Source: CAVSVP01 sp963731125 (lineage in GTDB: Bacteria; Pseudomonadota; Gammaproteobacteria; Competibacterales; Competibacteraceae). From it: a stretch of DNA of 64,000 bases. The translations under genes were made by a program, and so were the position numbers. Within the stretch, counting starts at the first letter, position 1. Every line of letters begins with the position of its first letter. The DNA lies in the NCBI GenBank assembly GCA_963731125.1, contig CAVSVP010000021.1, positions 1 through 64,000 on the forward strand, written 5' to 3'. A model generated the notes under the pieces. The model worked only from the letters and a program-made list of their open reading frames with translations, was not told the origin of the DNA and did no database searches. Shown here piece by piece: positions 1-8,132 of this stretch.

Positions 1-32
1 TTTTATGACTTCACAGAGCAATGAACTGCACT

Positions 33-707
33 ATGGCTCACGTTATTGCCATTCTTAACCCCAAAGGGGGCACTGGAAAAACTACGCTTTCCATCAACAT
101 TGCGCGTGCTTTTCAACAGAGCGGTTATCGGGTTCTTATAGTGGATTCCGATCCTCAGGGCACAGCACGCGATTGGAGCCAGGCTAATCAGGAACGCCAT
201 CCAGAGGCTCGAATGCCTGGGGTTGTTGGTCTTGATCGACCTACTCTGGATAAGGAAATACCTGAAATCAGCAGTGCGTTTGACATTATCATTATCGATG
301 GGGCAGCTAAACTGCATCAGATGACAGCGTCAGCCCTGAAGATAGCAGATACGGTATTGATACCGGTACAAACCTCTTCTCCAGACATTTGGTCAGCAAT
401 GGATCTCATTGACGTTATCAAGGCTCGTCAAAATCTGACTTCCGGAAAACCCAAAGCAGCTTTTATTGTTAACCGTCAAACGACTGGAACGCGACTTGCG
501 TCTGATATCGACGCTGCTCTCAAGGAACATGAACTGTTCATCTTCACTTCTCGCACTTGCAATCGAGTTGCATATATGGAGGCGATTAGCGGAGGAAGCA
601 CCGTCTTGGATGTTAATCCACCTACAGCAGCCACTCATGAGATTCAGGCTATCACGAGGGAATTATCAGCATTTATAGGTTTGGTTGAGCGCAAGGAGCA
701 TCCTTAA
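33..707 (+). CDS. parA: ParA-family partition ATPase
   Basis: Walker-type ATPase of the MinD/ParA superfamily, expected to drive segregation of a plasmid or integrated element together with the adjacent ParB. The N-terminus carries the deviant Walker A loop NPKGGTGKTT, then VDSDPQG (Walker A') and IIIIDGAA (Walker B). At about 224 residues it is a short ParA without an N-terminal DNA-binding extension. ATG at 33 gives the usual family start MAHVIAI; an in-frame ATG at 21 is possible, and neither has a strong ribosome site. The stop overlaps the next ATG by one base (TAATG), indicating translational coupling with parB. This is not the chromosomal soj/spo0J locus, because mnmG lies 37 kb away. 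Confidence 0.9.
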   Translation: MAHVIAILNPKGGTGKTTLSINIARAFQQSGYRVLIVDSDPQGTARDWSQANQERHPEARMPGVVGLDRPTLDKEIPEISSAFDIIIIDGAAKLHQMTASALKIADTVLIPVQTSSPDIWSAMDLIDVIKARQNLTSGKPKAAFIVNRQTTGTRLASDIDAALKEHELFIFTSRTCNRVAYMEAISGGSTVLDVNPPTAATHEIQAITRELSAFIGLVERKEHP

Positions 708-1639
708 TGTCTAAGAAAATCCCAACACCACTGACCAGTGTAAAACGAGCACGTACCACGACATACCACACCGATTTTGATAAACTGAAGGCTGATGTGT
801 TAGCAGACGCACGAGCTAAAGGCGTTTCGCGCGACATGACTCAGTTGCCGGTTGAAAAACTGCGTCGGGGGCGTTATCAACCTCGCACTTTAAAAGATGA
901 CCCTGCGCTCAACGAACTCGCTGAAAGTATCAGAGAGTTTGGCGTTATTGAACCGATTGCTGTCCGTCCGACGGATGATCAGTCAGATACTTACGAAATT
1001 TTGGCAGGTGATCGCCGTTGGCGGGCAGCACAAAAAATCGGTTTGGATCAGATACCCGTCATCATTCACGAGGTAGACGATAAAACGGCGGCTGCCATTG
1101 CTTTGGTAGAAAATCTTCAGCGTGAAGACCTTAATCCAATTGAAGAAGCTGTTGCATTACGACGTCTCATGGAAGACTTTAACTTGAATCAATCCCAAGT
1201 CGGAGAGTTGGTTAGCAAATCCGAATCAGCAGTGAGCAAATCTCTCGGCTTATTAAAATTGCTTCCCCAAGTACAGACTATGATTCAACAGGGTGAACTC
1301 GAAGCAGGTCATGGTAAGGTGTTGTTGAACGTTGATTCTGCTGAGCAGTTGCTTCTTGCAGAGAAAACGGTGAAATTTGGTTGGTCAGTGCGTGAGCTGG
1401 AACGACAAAAAGTAGCCTTGATAACGGGAACCCGTCGTCGTAAATCAGTTACTCGAGATATTCGAAATCCTGACTTAAAACGCTTAGAAGTTAGGTTGGA
1501 AGAGTGGTTTTGTGCGCCTGTAAAAGTAAAACCCAATCGTCGAGGCGGAGGTAAAATTGAGATAGCCTACGCTAGTCCGGAAGAATGCGATAATATCTTG
1601 CAGCGTTGTGGTCTTCAAGCTTCTGACACTTTGGAATAA
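707..1639 (+). CDS. parB: ParB/RepB/Spo0J-family partition protein
   Basis: Centromere-binding partner of the upstream ParA, 310 residues. An N-terminal tail of about 45 residues precedes the ParB/Srx (CTPase) domain with VEKLRRGRYQPR and the GDRRWRA box typical of ParB nucleotide-binding folds. A helix-turn-helix follows at about 150-190 (NQSQVGELVSKSESAVSKSL). The basic C-terminal part resembles KorB/RepB-type plasmid proteins more than chromosomal ParB. It starts inside the parA stop codon, so both are made from one transcript. No replication gene or clear parS array was seen; IS debris begins about 140 bp downstream. Confidence 0.9.
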   Translation: MSKKIPTPLTSVKRARTTTYHTDFDKLKADVLADARAKGVSRDMTQLPVEKLRRGRYQPRTLKDDPALNELAESIREFGVIEPIAVRPTDDQSDTYEILAGDRRWRAAQKIGLDQIPVIIHEVDDKTAAAIALVENLQREDLNPIEEAVALRRLMEDFNLNQSQVGELVSKSESAVSKSLGLLKLLPQVQTMIQQGELEAGHGKVLLNVDSAEQLLLAEKTVKFGWSVRELERQKVALITGTRRRKSVTRDIRNPDLKRLEVRLEEWFCAPVKVKPNRRGGGKIEIAYASPEECDNILQRCGLQASDTLE

Positions 1640-1777
1640 TAAAAGAAATCATTTGCTTATTCTTACTTGCCACGTGGCAAGTTATTCTTTTCTGGGTGGT
1701 GTCCTAATTTTGGAGAATCACGTGGATTCATGTCAAACTTAAGGTCCTTTTCAGGTGCCACCATCCAGGGGGTTCTG

Positions 1778-1935
1778 ATGACATTAATTCCCGTGCATTG
1801 TCTGCATGGTGAGAGTGATCAGGTCGTTAAACGTGGTAAGACCAGTGACGGTAAACAACGCTATCTGTGCCAGAAGAGTGAGTGCACCCATTGCTCTTTT
1901 CTCCTGGAGTACAGCGATCGGGGACGTAACTTCTC
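1778..1935 (+). pseudogene. IS1-family InsA N-terminal remnant
   Basis: About 50 codons resembling the zinc-finger head of IS1-family transposases (HCLHG, then KRGKTSDGKQRYLCQ, then EYSDRGR). The same block occurs in the intact IS1-type gene at 10092-10868 (KHGKTTNGKQRFLC, DYSEKGR). Similarity ends near 1935; no catalytic domain follows, and from 2009 an IS1182 element takes over. The first cysteine pair is degraded (CLHG instead of CPSCG). Non-functional remnant. Confidence 0.7.
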
Positions 1936-2008
1936 AATAACCCGGGGCAGAGGCACGTTCGCGGACAATATCTGGCAGGGGTGCGATTGTCTGTTCTCCA
2001 ACCCCTAG

Positions 2009-3758
2009 AGCGTTGACCGGTTTGCCAGCTCAGGCCGCCAAGCGTTCGGGTAATTCATGGGCTTGAGCCGGCTCAGAGAGAAGTTGCGCACGTTCCAGGT
2101 TCTGAATGGCACACACCAGCCGCAAATGACAGGTATTCTTGCGAGTCCCGTTATAACGGGCCTGATTACCCTGGCGCTGGGAGACGTGTGCTAAGCTATG
2201 CTCGACCGCGACGCGCTCGCGTAACGTGGCCCGTCCTGCGGCGGTGGTGGGCAGCCCATTGAGCCGTTGCAGCAAGTCTTCCTGGGGGTGAATGGTCAGT
2301 GTGCGGCCACCGCTTTCCCGCGAGGTACACTGGCTGCGCAGCGTACACGCCTGACAGCTGTCCGCCGGAAAACAGGCGGTCTTGCCAGGGGTGATGGGCG
2401 TGACCTGGCCGGCCGGACAGGTGGCCTGTAAGCTCGTCAGATCGATCTGGAAGTCCTGCTTGCTAAACTGCCCGGCCGGATGACGCACCGGCCACGGCTT
2501 GCAGACGATCACAACCCCGGCCGCATCGTAGGTGCTGATCAACTCATCCCCCAGATAGCCGCGGTCGATGTGTAGGGAGGTGAGCGCACGAGGCTGGCGG
2601 TTGACAGCGACCAGGAGCGGTTCCAAGCCCGCGGTATCGGGGGTATTGCCGGGTAATACTTCAGCGGCCAAGATCAGTGGTTCATCGAGATCCCGGGCAA
2701 GGTGTCGTTTATACCCATCAAACCGCCTCGCCGAGGACTTGCGACCGTGGCGCATCTCGCCATCTTCAATACTGATCCGGCGGTCTTTGGCCACCCCCTC
2801 TCGGATGCGGGTACCACCGCCGCTCGGGTCCGGTTCCAGATCCTGGGCCATGACAGTGTGCAGGACCGCCACGGCCGCCGCCAACGGCGGCTGCTTCTGC
2901 TCCACCGACAGGTGCTCCCCGATCCAGCGCTGCAAGGCGTCCAACTCGTCACATAGCCGCTGCAGCGCCTGCTGCTTTTGCTCAGCATCCCCCCAGTTGA
3001 TATCCAACGCCGCTTTGAGACTGGACGCATCGAACAGGGACAAGCCGATCTGCTCCATCACGTGGCCCACTGCCTGCCCCGTCAATGCCGCCAGGCAGGC
3101 GATGACTTGCTGGGCGGCATGGCCCAGCAAGTTGACGGTATCCTCCACCCGACCATGGCCCCATAGCGGGCTGGAATCCAACGCCACCCGCAACGCTTTG
3201 GCATCAAACCCACCGCGGACCCGTGCCAATTCCACGGTCCGCTCCAACAACCGTTGATCCATCCCCGTGCTCATCAGCCGCATACGAAAATCAAACAGTG
3301 CCCCCTGCGAGAACAGCGGGGCTTCCGCTCCCAGAGCGTCCAGTACCAACTGCCACCGTTTGGAATCCAGCGTCAATTCCACCGCCTCCTGATCGCCCAC
3401 GCCCGTATAGGCTTGCAACAGCGTGGCCATCGCCAGCAGCGCCGGCGCTACTGGCGGCTTACCCGCCCCCGTCTGCCGATACATCCCCGCCAGCTCCTCC
3501 TGAAACGCCGCATCCAATAGCTCCGTGCGAATCTCCCGGAAAAACACAAACAGCTTCTTTTTCTTGGCCGCCCGGGCGGCAATCTTCTCTTCGCTGGGGC
3601 TGAGCGCTTGCGGGGGTAACCAAAGGGGGGTAGTCCACATGTTGTTTAACTCCACAGCTGAGGATATCATGGCTCGCCTACCATCCCCTATCCGCTAGCC
3701 CTTTTCAAGTCCCCTGACGCTGCCCGAAGGTTAGGCTCGCTTCAAACCGGTCAGCGCG
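2009..3758 (-). mobile_element. IS1182-family insertion sequence, complete
   Basis: Terminal inverted repeats at 2009-2024 and 3743-3758 match at 14 of 16 positions (core TGACCGGTTTG). They are flanked by CTAG at 2005-2008 and 3759-3762, a 4-bp palindromic target duplication. The element is 1750 bp and carries one transposase gene on the minus strand. The site it entered joined AACCC-CTAG to AGCCTATCC, the edge of an IS5-like remnant. Confidence 0.85.
2030..3670 (-). CDS. IS1182-family transposase
   Basis: 546-residue DDE transposase of the IS1182 family. An N-terminal DUF772-type domain (YTGVGDQEAVELTLDSKRW, FSQGALFDFRMRL) is followed by the first catalytic Asp in VALDSSPLWG. The central RRFDGYKRHL motif and HIDRGYLGDEL provide the second acidic site. 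A cysteine-rich insert (CPAGQ, CQACTLRSQC) is typical of the family, and REVAVEHSLAH-like sequence near the end (RERVAVEHSL) supplies the third. Full length and uninterrupted, so possibly active. A later start at 3640 (MWTTPLWLPP) is also plausible. GC content is visibly higher than in parAB. Confidence 0.9.
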   Translation of the reverse strand: MISSAVELNNMWTTPLWLPPQALSPSEEKIAARAAKKKKLFVFFREIRTELLDAAFQEELAGMYRQTGAGKPPVAPALLAMATLLQAYTGVGDQEAVELTLDSKRWQLVLDALGAEAPLFSQGALFDFRMRLMSTGMDQRLLERTVELARVRGGFDAKALRVALDSSPLWGHGRVEDTVNLLGHAAQQVIACLAALTGQAVGHVMEQIGLSLFDASSLKAALDINWGDAEQKQQALQRLCDELDALQRWIGEHLSVEQKQPPLAAAVAVLHTVMAQDLEPDPSGGGTRIREGVAKDRRISIEDGEMRHGRKSSARRFDGYKRHLARDLDEPLILAAEVLPGNTPDTAGLEPLLVAVNRQPRALTSLHIDRGYLGDELISTYDAAGVVIVCKPWPVRHPAGQFSKQDFQIDLTSLQATCPAGQVTPITPGKTACFPADSCQACTLRSQCTSRESGGRTLTIHPQEDLLQRLNGLPTTAAGRATLRERVAVEHSLAHVSQRQGNQARYNGTRKNTCHLRLVCAIQNLERAQLLSEPAQAHELPERLAA

Positions 3759-3761
3759 CTA

Positions 3762-3884
3762 GAGCCTATCCGAAAACCTCTTCTGAGCCCCCATATAGGA
3801 GATAAAGACAGTAGGAGAGGTATTTAGATGCGTAAGCAGTATGAAATTCCTAAAACTTTTCGACCTGTACGGTTAGATCAAGCC
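3762..3884 (+). pseudogene. IS5-like left-end remnant
   Basis: Begins GAGCCTATCCGAAAA, a sequence typical of IS5-group termini, followed by a ribosome site and an ATG at 3828 opening MRKQYEIPKTFRPVRLDQAA. The frame runs directly into an unrelated, oppositely oriented transposase remnant at about 3884. Only the left end and some 18 codons survive. Confidence 0.5.
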
Positions 3885-4204
3885 GCTTTGGCAACGAACT
3901 TGAACGGAACGATCCTGTTTCGCACCCAGACTCGGGTGGCGCCATTGAGAACCACCGCGCTCAACGCCGTCAGGGCATAAGAGCCTTCTTTTGACCAGCT
4001 CATCCCATGATGCTTCTGCCGGTTGGAAGTGACCAGGTTGTTGGCACGCTCGATCGGATTGCTAGAGTTGGGAAGTCCCAACTGACGTCGCAGGGCATAG
4101 CATGGAATGTTGGAGCGGTTACGCTCCAGGTACCCGATCAGGCGTTTAATCGCCGCGGGATCCTTCAGCTCCGAAAAGGGTAGTGATGTCCATGTAATGC
4201 TCGC
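3884..4204 (-). pseudogene. Transposase C-terminal remnant
   Basis: About 107 codons on the minus strand resembling a transposase tail: ASITWTSLPFSELKD, GLPNSSNPIERANNL, then GMSWSKEGSYALTAL. The IERANN...MSWSKEG pattern is reminiscent of ISLre2/ISKra4-like C-termini, but I cannot assign the family firmly. The 26 bp encoding ASITWTSL recur in opposite orientation at 6621-6646, so the same element was broken elsewhere in the window. No N-terminal half is present. Confidence 0.55.
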
Positions 4205-4226
4205 CTGACGATTCCATGCTATCGTT

Positions 4227-4407
4227 GATCTAAAACACCAGCCCTTTAAAGGTGCAAAAATACAACATTGAAAATCAATGACTTGGGCTTGGCCCCAGTA
4301 ACCTGCTTCACGGCCAGACCCGAGGTTTGACCAAGACAGGTAACCGAGAATCAGACGGTTACGTTGAGCCGCCAATTGGCCACCTTTAAAGGGCTGATCT
4401 AAAACAC
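4227..4407. repeat. Inverted-repeat block flanked by 12-bp direct repeats
   Basis: GATCTAAAACAC occurs as direct repeats at 4227-4238 and 4396-4407. Just inside lie perfect 15-bp inverted repeats AGCCCTTTAAAGGTG (4240-4254 and 4381-4395). The roughly 155-bp interior encodes nothing recognisable. It has the form of a small non-autonomous insertion with a target duplication, but it may instead be overlapping ends of older insertion sequences. Confidence 0.5.
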
Positions 4408-4555
4408 TTACTTATCCAGTGGAGGTCAACAGAATCCCATGGTCATCAGAGATGTGTGCCCCCGGTGCAAATCAGCCAACTATAAGAAAAACGGTCACAT
4501 CCACAACGGCAAACAGAATCATCAATGCCGCGACTGCGGACGTCAGTTTGTCGAT

Positions 4556-5994
4556 TCCAGCGTTTCGGCTAAAATTGAGTCCAATTCTATTCTCACTACC
4601 CGCTGCACACTCGCCCATGCAAGTTGTCCGGAACTTATGCGCTAGTCTCTTCTGGTCTTCCCATCGCATTCAGGCCCGCAAAGATATGGTAAGCATAGAG
4701 CCTATCGGAGTCGACCTGTGCCCTGTTCCCAGAGCTGCCCCGAATGAGCTCTCGCGCTGACTTGGCGGTGAGATCCAAGAGGTTCCGCCTGAACCACGTC
4801 GCTCCGTGAGCCGCGAGTTCAACATCGAGATGGCTTAGGAGCCACAGGGACGACTCCACGTCATCCTTGAAGTCCACTCCACTGTTACGCCACCTCGCCT
4901 TCGCCGTGCCATGCAGGCGGTTGTCATTGGGCGAAAGATGCTGATGCACGGGTGCAGGGTACGACACGTGCTTTGCGAACCCGAGCGATTCGAGAACACT
5001 CACGCCGCCCGGAAAGAAGGACTTCCCATTATCGCTGAAGACGACAACGTTGCGCGGGATCTGGTAGCGCGCAAAAAACCGGCGCAGAAGCCCGGCACTC
5101 TCGCTGGCATAGAGGCGGGTCTCGTTCTGCTCGGCGCCAATAGAGATGACGCGTTTCGCATGGATGCCGAAGCGTGCGAGAGCGTTCACGAGTTTGTCCC
5201 TCTCCTGGACCCACGCCTTGCGCCCGACACGATCGCGCCGGAATTTCCCATGGAACGTGAAGAGGACAGGCGGGGTACGGGTTACACCGTCGGACCAGAC
5301 AACGGTGACGAGGCAGTTCGTGAACCGAGTGATCGCGGTGCTCGATTTTGGCTGAGCGCCACCAGCAGGCGCGTAGGTCAGGCGCCGATCGGTGCGGTGG
5401 CCCGTGAACGTGAAGTCGACGCTTGCCAGGAGCCCCTTGAGGTCTCCCGCACGCTGTCGCTCGCTCTTCCACTCAAACATCATCTTCGCGAGCGCGTCGA
5501 CGTCCACCGTGAAGCCGCTGGTCTTCACCTGGGAAACCTTCGAACTGAAGCCAAGGGCATGCAGGTAGTCATGCGCCGTCGTCTGGGCAAGCTCCACACC
5601 AAAGGCTGACGCGCAGAACGTCGAGAACGAGGCGAGCGAGACGACCTGGTTCGAGTCGTTCTGAGACAGGACCCAACCGGCTGCCATCTCGCCCTGCTCG
5701 TCGTCCAGAAGCGGCGCCGCTCCGCTGGCCTTCTCCGCCGTGAAGATCCTGCCCGTCGCCGCGTGGGCGTGCACCCAGCGGTCCAAAGACGACTTGGGCA
5801 CCATGATCTCGGCGTCGGCGAGAACCTCACGAAAGACCGAGCGCGAGATCCCACGCACCTCCAGCGGGCCCACGAGGCGTGCAACGAGTTCACGCTGGTC
5901 TGTAGACAACTCTGTTGACGGGTACTTGCGCTTCTTGGACATGGGGGCTCTTCCGGCGAAAACGATAGACTCAATTTTATCCGAAATGCTGGAT
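4556..5994 (-). mobile_element. Mariner/IS630-like element inside IS1
   Basis: The ends carry 26-bp inverted repeats at 4556-4581 and 5968-5993 agreeing at 24 positions (outer TCCAGC, inner TAAAATTGAGTC). The 1439-bp insert is markedly GC-richer than its host IS1, carries one gene on the minus strand, and its removal restores the insA frame. The target duplication is short: AT or GAT is repeated at both edges. The GC content and fold suggest a donor outside this genome. Confidence 0.75.
4635..5942 (-). CDS. Mariner-like DDE transposase (DD35D)
   Basis: 435 residues from ATG 5942. An N-terminal part of about 165 residues with helix-turn-helix-like segments (RGISRSVFREVLADAEI; KSSLDRWVHAH) precedes an RNase H-fold domain. 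Candidate catalytic acids are D176 in SVDFTFTGH, D304 in VVFSDNGKSFF and D340 in HLSPNDNRLHG. The 35-residue spacing between the last two, and Asp rather than Glu in third place, recall mariner proteins more than bacterial IS630. I do not recognise a named IS. It lies wholly within the terminal repeats at 4556/5993. The frame is open and could be functional. Confidence 0.7.
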   Translation of the reverse strand: MSKKRKYPSTELSTDQRELVARLVGPLEVRGISRSVFREVLADAEIMVPKSSLDRWVHAHAATGRIFTAEKASGAAPLLDDEQGEMAAGWVLSQNDSNQVVSLASFSTFCASAFGVELAQTTAHDYLHALGFSSKVSQVKTSGFTVDVDALAKMMFEWKSERQRAGDLKGLLASVDFTFTGHRTDRRLTYAPAGGAQPKSSTAITRFTNCLVTVVWSDGVTRTPPVLFTFHGKFRRDRVGRKAWVQERDKLVNALARFGIHAKRVISIGAEQNETRLYASESAGLLRRFFARYQIPRNVVVFSDNGKSFFPGGVSVLESLGFAKHVSYPAPVHQHLSPNDNRLHGTAKARWRNSGVDFKDDVESSLWLLSHLDVELAAHGATWFRRNLLDLTAKSARELIRGSSGNRAQVDSDRLYAYHIFAGLNAMGRPEETSA

Positions 5995-6190
5995 TGCTTC
6001 GAACAATACCTTGTCGGTGATGACACACGAACTCTGATCGAACGCTTGCTGGTGGAGCGTATTTCGTTGCGCGGGATATGTCGTGCCGTGGGTGTTAAAC
6101 TTAAGTGGCTATTGGGCTTTCTCGTCCAATGCTTGGAGGCCCTGCCGGATCATCTCAACATTCCAGCCCGTCCGTGGTACCCAAGACGTC

Positions 6191-6619
6191 ATGATTCAAC
6201 GCCTTGAGGTGGAAGCCGACGAAATGCACAGCTTCGTGCCGAACAAAGAAAACAAGCAGTGGATTTGGCTCGCCATGGACGTCAAGAGCCGTCAAATCAT
6301 TGCCTTTCACGTGGGGGATCGCAGCCACAAGAGCGCCAGGCAATTGTGGTCGAAGATTCCGAAAGTCTATCGTCAGAACGCGACGTTTTCCACGGATCAA
6401 TATGTCGTCTACGAAGGCGTGATTCCCAAGGCGCAGCACAAAGCGGTCAACAAACTGGCGCGCAGAACCAATCACATCGAGCGATTCAACAACCCGCTGC
6501 GACAGCGCGTTTCGCGTCTGGTACGCAGTGCGTTGTCGTTTTCCAAGAAGCTAGCCAATCATGTCGGTGCCATCAAGCTTTTCATATGCCACTACAACCT
6601 AACGAGAGCAACAGTGTAG
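6191..6619 (+). CDS. insB: IS1-family InsB catalytic region
   Basis: Catalytic half of an IS1-type transposase, about 142 residues from ATG 6191. It starts VEADEMHSFV (first Asp), continues KQWIWLAMDVKSRQIIAF and FSTDQYVVYE (second Asp), then the RRTNHIERFNNPLRQR signature with the Glu, and ends HYNLTRATV. Its reading frame is separate from the upstream insA frame by one base near 6165. Many relatives encode a single uninterrupted protein, so this is either programmed frameshifting or a one-base loss. Confidence 0.8.
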   Translation: MIQRLEVEADEMHSFVPNKENKQWIWLAMDVKSRQIIAFHVGDRSHKSARQLWSKIPKVYRQNATFSTDQYVVYEGVIPKAQHKAVNKLARRTNHIERFNNPLRQRVSRLVRSALSFSKKLANHVGAIKLFICHYNLTRATV

Positions 6620-6620
6620 C

Positions 6621-6646
6621 GCGAGCATTACATGGACATCACTACC
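6621..6646 (+). repeat. 26-bp inverted copy of transposase fragment
   Basis: These 26 bases are the exact reverse complement of 4179-4204 and encode ASITWTSL in the plus direction. They lie immediately after the right end of the IS1 element. Together with 3884-4204 they indicate two broken copies, or one inverted copy, of the same transposase gene. Confidence 0.7.
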
Positions 6647-6723
6647 GGCTGGACGGTATCCAAGACCGCTGAGTCTGCATGACCACAAGGTTAGCCTGCG
6701 ACGGGGAGTGAGGAGCGAGGCGT

Positions 6724-7158
6724 ATGTTTTTCATCGGTATTGATGTCCATAAGAAGAAGTTGGATGTCGTGGTGCTGCTGGAGCCCGACACGCTCAAAAA
6801 GCGCCACAAGAAGGTTCCTAACCCGCCGGAAGGGTTTCAGACCCTGATCACCTGGTGCCAGAAACAAACCGGCACTGTTCCCGCCGAGCTGCACGCGGTG
6901 ATGGAGGCCACCGGTCCCTATCATGAAGCGCTGGCCCACGCCCTGCACGACGCGGGCCTGGTGGTCTCGGTCATCAACCCCAAGGCCGTGAAGGACTTTG
7001 CCAAGGGCTTGGGCATCAAGGCAAAAAACGACGCCATGGATGCCTTGACCATCGCCCGCTTCGGGGTGCTCACGAAGCCCCGCCCTTGGCAACCGGAGCC
7101 CGCTGACGTGCGCCACTTGAGCGCCTTGCTCAAGCGCTTGGCGGCGGTGGAACCCCCT
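6724..7158 (+). pseudogene. IS110-family transposase, N-terminal half
   Basis: About 145 codons of a DEDD (RuvC-like) IS110 transposase. It starts MFFIGIDVHKKKLDVVVL (first Asp), has VMEATGPYHEALA (Glu), VINPKAVKDFAK and NDAMDALTIARFGV (Asp pair), and ends in LSALLKRLAAVE. The C-terminal Tnp20 domain with the serine is missing: the sequence breaks near 7155, where a group II intron remnant begins on the opposite strand. A plausible ribosome site (GGGGAGTGAGGAG) precedes the ATG. Confidence 0.85.
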
Positions 7159-8132
7159 GTGGCGGGTAAGGAAGCTACGTTGCCGTAGCTCCCTCCCCCA
7201 AGAACTGATCGGATGAGTTTCCCCATAAGCAGCTCATGCCTTTCAAACGTCGGTTACCGGACGCGGTTTGGTAACTTCCAATCCCAGGCTATGGACTTTG
7301 TTTGCCTGGCTTGTCGGTCACTCGCTTAACGGCCAGAGTGCGGGCGCTAAACGAGTGGGTGAGCAGATGTTGCAGGGCGTTGACCTTACCCCATCGGCCC
7401 GCCTGCCTCGCCGTGACGATACGCGCTTGGAGCCGGCGCACGTGATGATGTACTTTTTGCCAATCGATGGCATGCCAGTTCATCAGCTCGCGAGAGGCCG
7501 CACCCGCCGTGATGAGCGCTGTCATCTGCCTTGCCTCCTCAGTCGGTTAATCAAGCTCTCTCGTCACGAAAGACCCGATGGAAGTCAGCCCGCTGGCGCG
7601 TGGGATGATATTGCCGTTAGGCGCAACCCCTATCCGTTCCATTACAGAACGGCTTTCGCTTTTTCCATCATCCCTTACCCGACACCCCATCGGCTCACCT
7701 TGCGGTTGGCTGTCCCACAAAGGGAGAATGTCGGGCTTACCACGTTTCGCCGGTTTGTCATTCCCCGAGGGGTTAGGTTCTGCCTATCCGCCGGAGGCGT
7801 TGTGATTTGCGTTACGTGACCTGACAGCACGTAACCTCTACCTCATACCGTTTGGTCCAAGCCTGACAGGCGCTTTGGCTTGTTCAAGTTAACGATGGTT
7901 GTGGCAGTTCGCATCTGCTAACCCTGCCCTCAACTCCTAGCTCCCGACCCCCGTTGCGCCTAGGAGTCGTAGCGCCACCTCACGGTGTTGCTACCCGAGT
8001 CATCTCGGAGGCTACCTTGTCGCCTGGGCTTCATCCCTCGCCGTTACCAGCCACGCATGCCAGGCTAGGATACCGGTGGCAAAACACCGGGAGTCATTCC
8101 TTTTCAAACAAGCCGGCGACCTCGTGTCGCAC
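7159..8132 (-). mobile_element. Group II intron with deleted reverse transcriptase ORF
   Basis: Read on the minus strand, the intron opens at 8132 with GTGCGAC, matching the GUGYG 5' consensus. It continues through a long structured domain I that includes blocks such as GGCGAGGGATGAAGCCCAGG and GGTAGCAACACC. A reverse-transcriptase N-terminus follows (7525-7289), then a domain V-like hairpin (7235-7200, GAGCTGC...ATGGGGAAACTCAT...CAGTTCTT) and a domain VI-like hairpin (about 7199-7164, AGCTACG/CGTAGCT). The 3' end is near 7159-7165. Total about 970 bp against roughly 2 kb or more for an intact intron. Its 5' edge coincides exactly with an IS3 terminus at 8133. Confidence 0.8.
7289..7525 (-). 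pseudogene. Group II intron reverse transcriptase/maturase N-terminal fragment
   Basis: 78 codons matching the N-terminal RVT_N region of bacterial group II intron proteins: NWHAIDWQKVHHHVRRLQ, QAGRWGKVNALQHLLTHS and LAVKRVTDKPGK. In intact proteins this leads into the PGVDG start of the polymerase fingers; here it stops and the 3' ribozyme domains follow within about 55 bp. The polymerase (YADD), maturase and any endonuclease domains are absent. The intron could splice or move only with a protein supplied in trans. Confidence 0.8.

Larger units (their letters stand above)
4439..6207 (+). pseudogene. insA: IS1-family insA, split by insertion
   Basis: The first exon-like piece, 4439-4555, encodes the zinc-finger head CPRCKSANYKKNGHIHNGKQ with CRDCGRQFVD. 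The rest, 5995-6207, encodes CFEQYLVGDDTRTLIERLL and the helix-turn-helix SLRGICRAVGVKLKWLL. The 1439 bp between them are a separate transposon. Past LPDHLN the reading frame differs from insB by one position, so InsAB production would need a frameshift even in the repaired gene. Confidence 0.75.
4439..6620 (+). mobile_element. IS1-family element interrupted by a mariner-like insertion
   Basis: An IS1-type element whose insA is split at 4555/5995 and whose insB ends at 6619. Removing 4556-5994 joins ...QFVD to CFEQYLVGDD in frame, the expected InsA sequence. The left terminus lies upstream of 4439, probably near 4391-4396, and the right terminus near 6620; terminal repeats could not be matched with confidence. 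It appears to have inserted into the transposase whose fragment resumes at 6621. Confidence 0.7.

Noticed and set aside
2568..3257. 229-codon open frame on the plus strand
   Set aside because: Antisense to the IS1182 transposase, low-complexity Ser/Arg/Pro composition.
4911..5609. 232-codon open frame on the plus strand
   Set aside because: Antisense to the mariner-like transposase; no recognisable domain.
7268..7819. 183-codon open frame on the plus strand
   Set aside because: Lies antisense to the group II intron RT fragment and structured intron RNA, and has no protein-like pattern.
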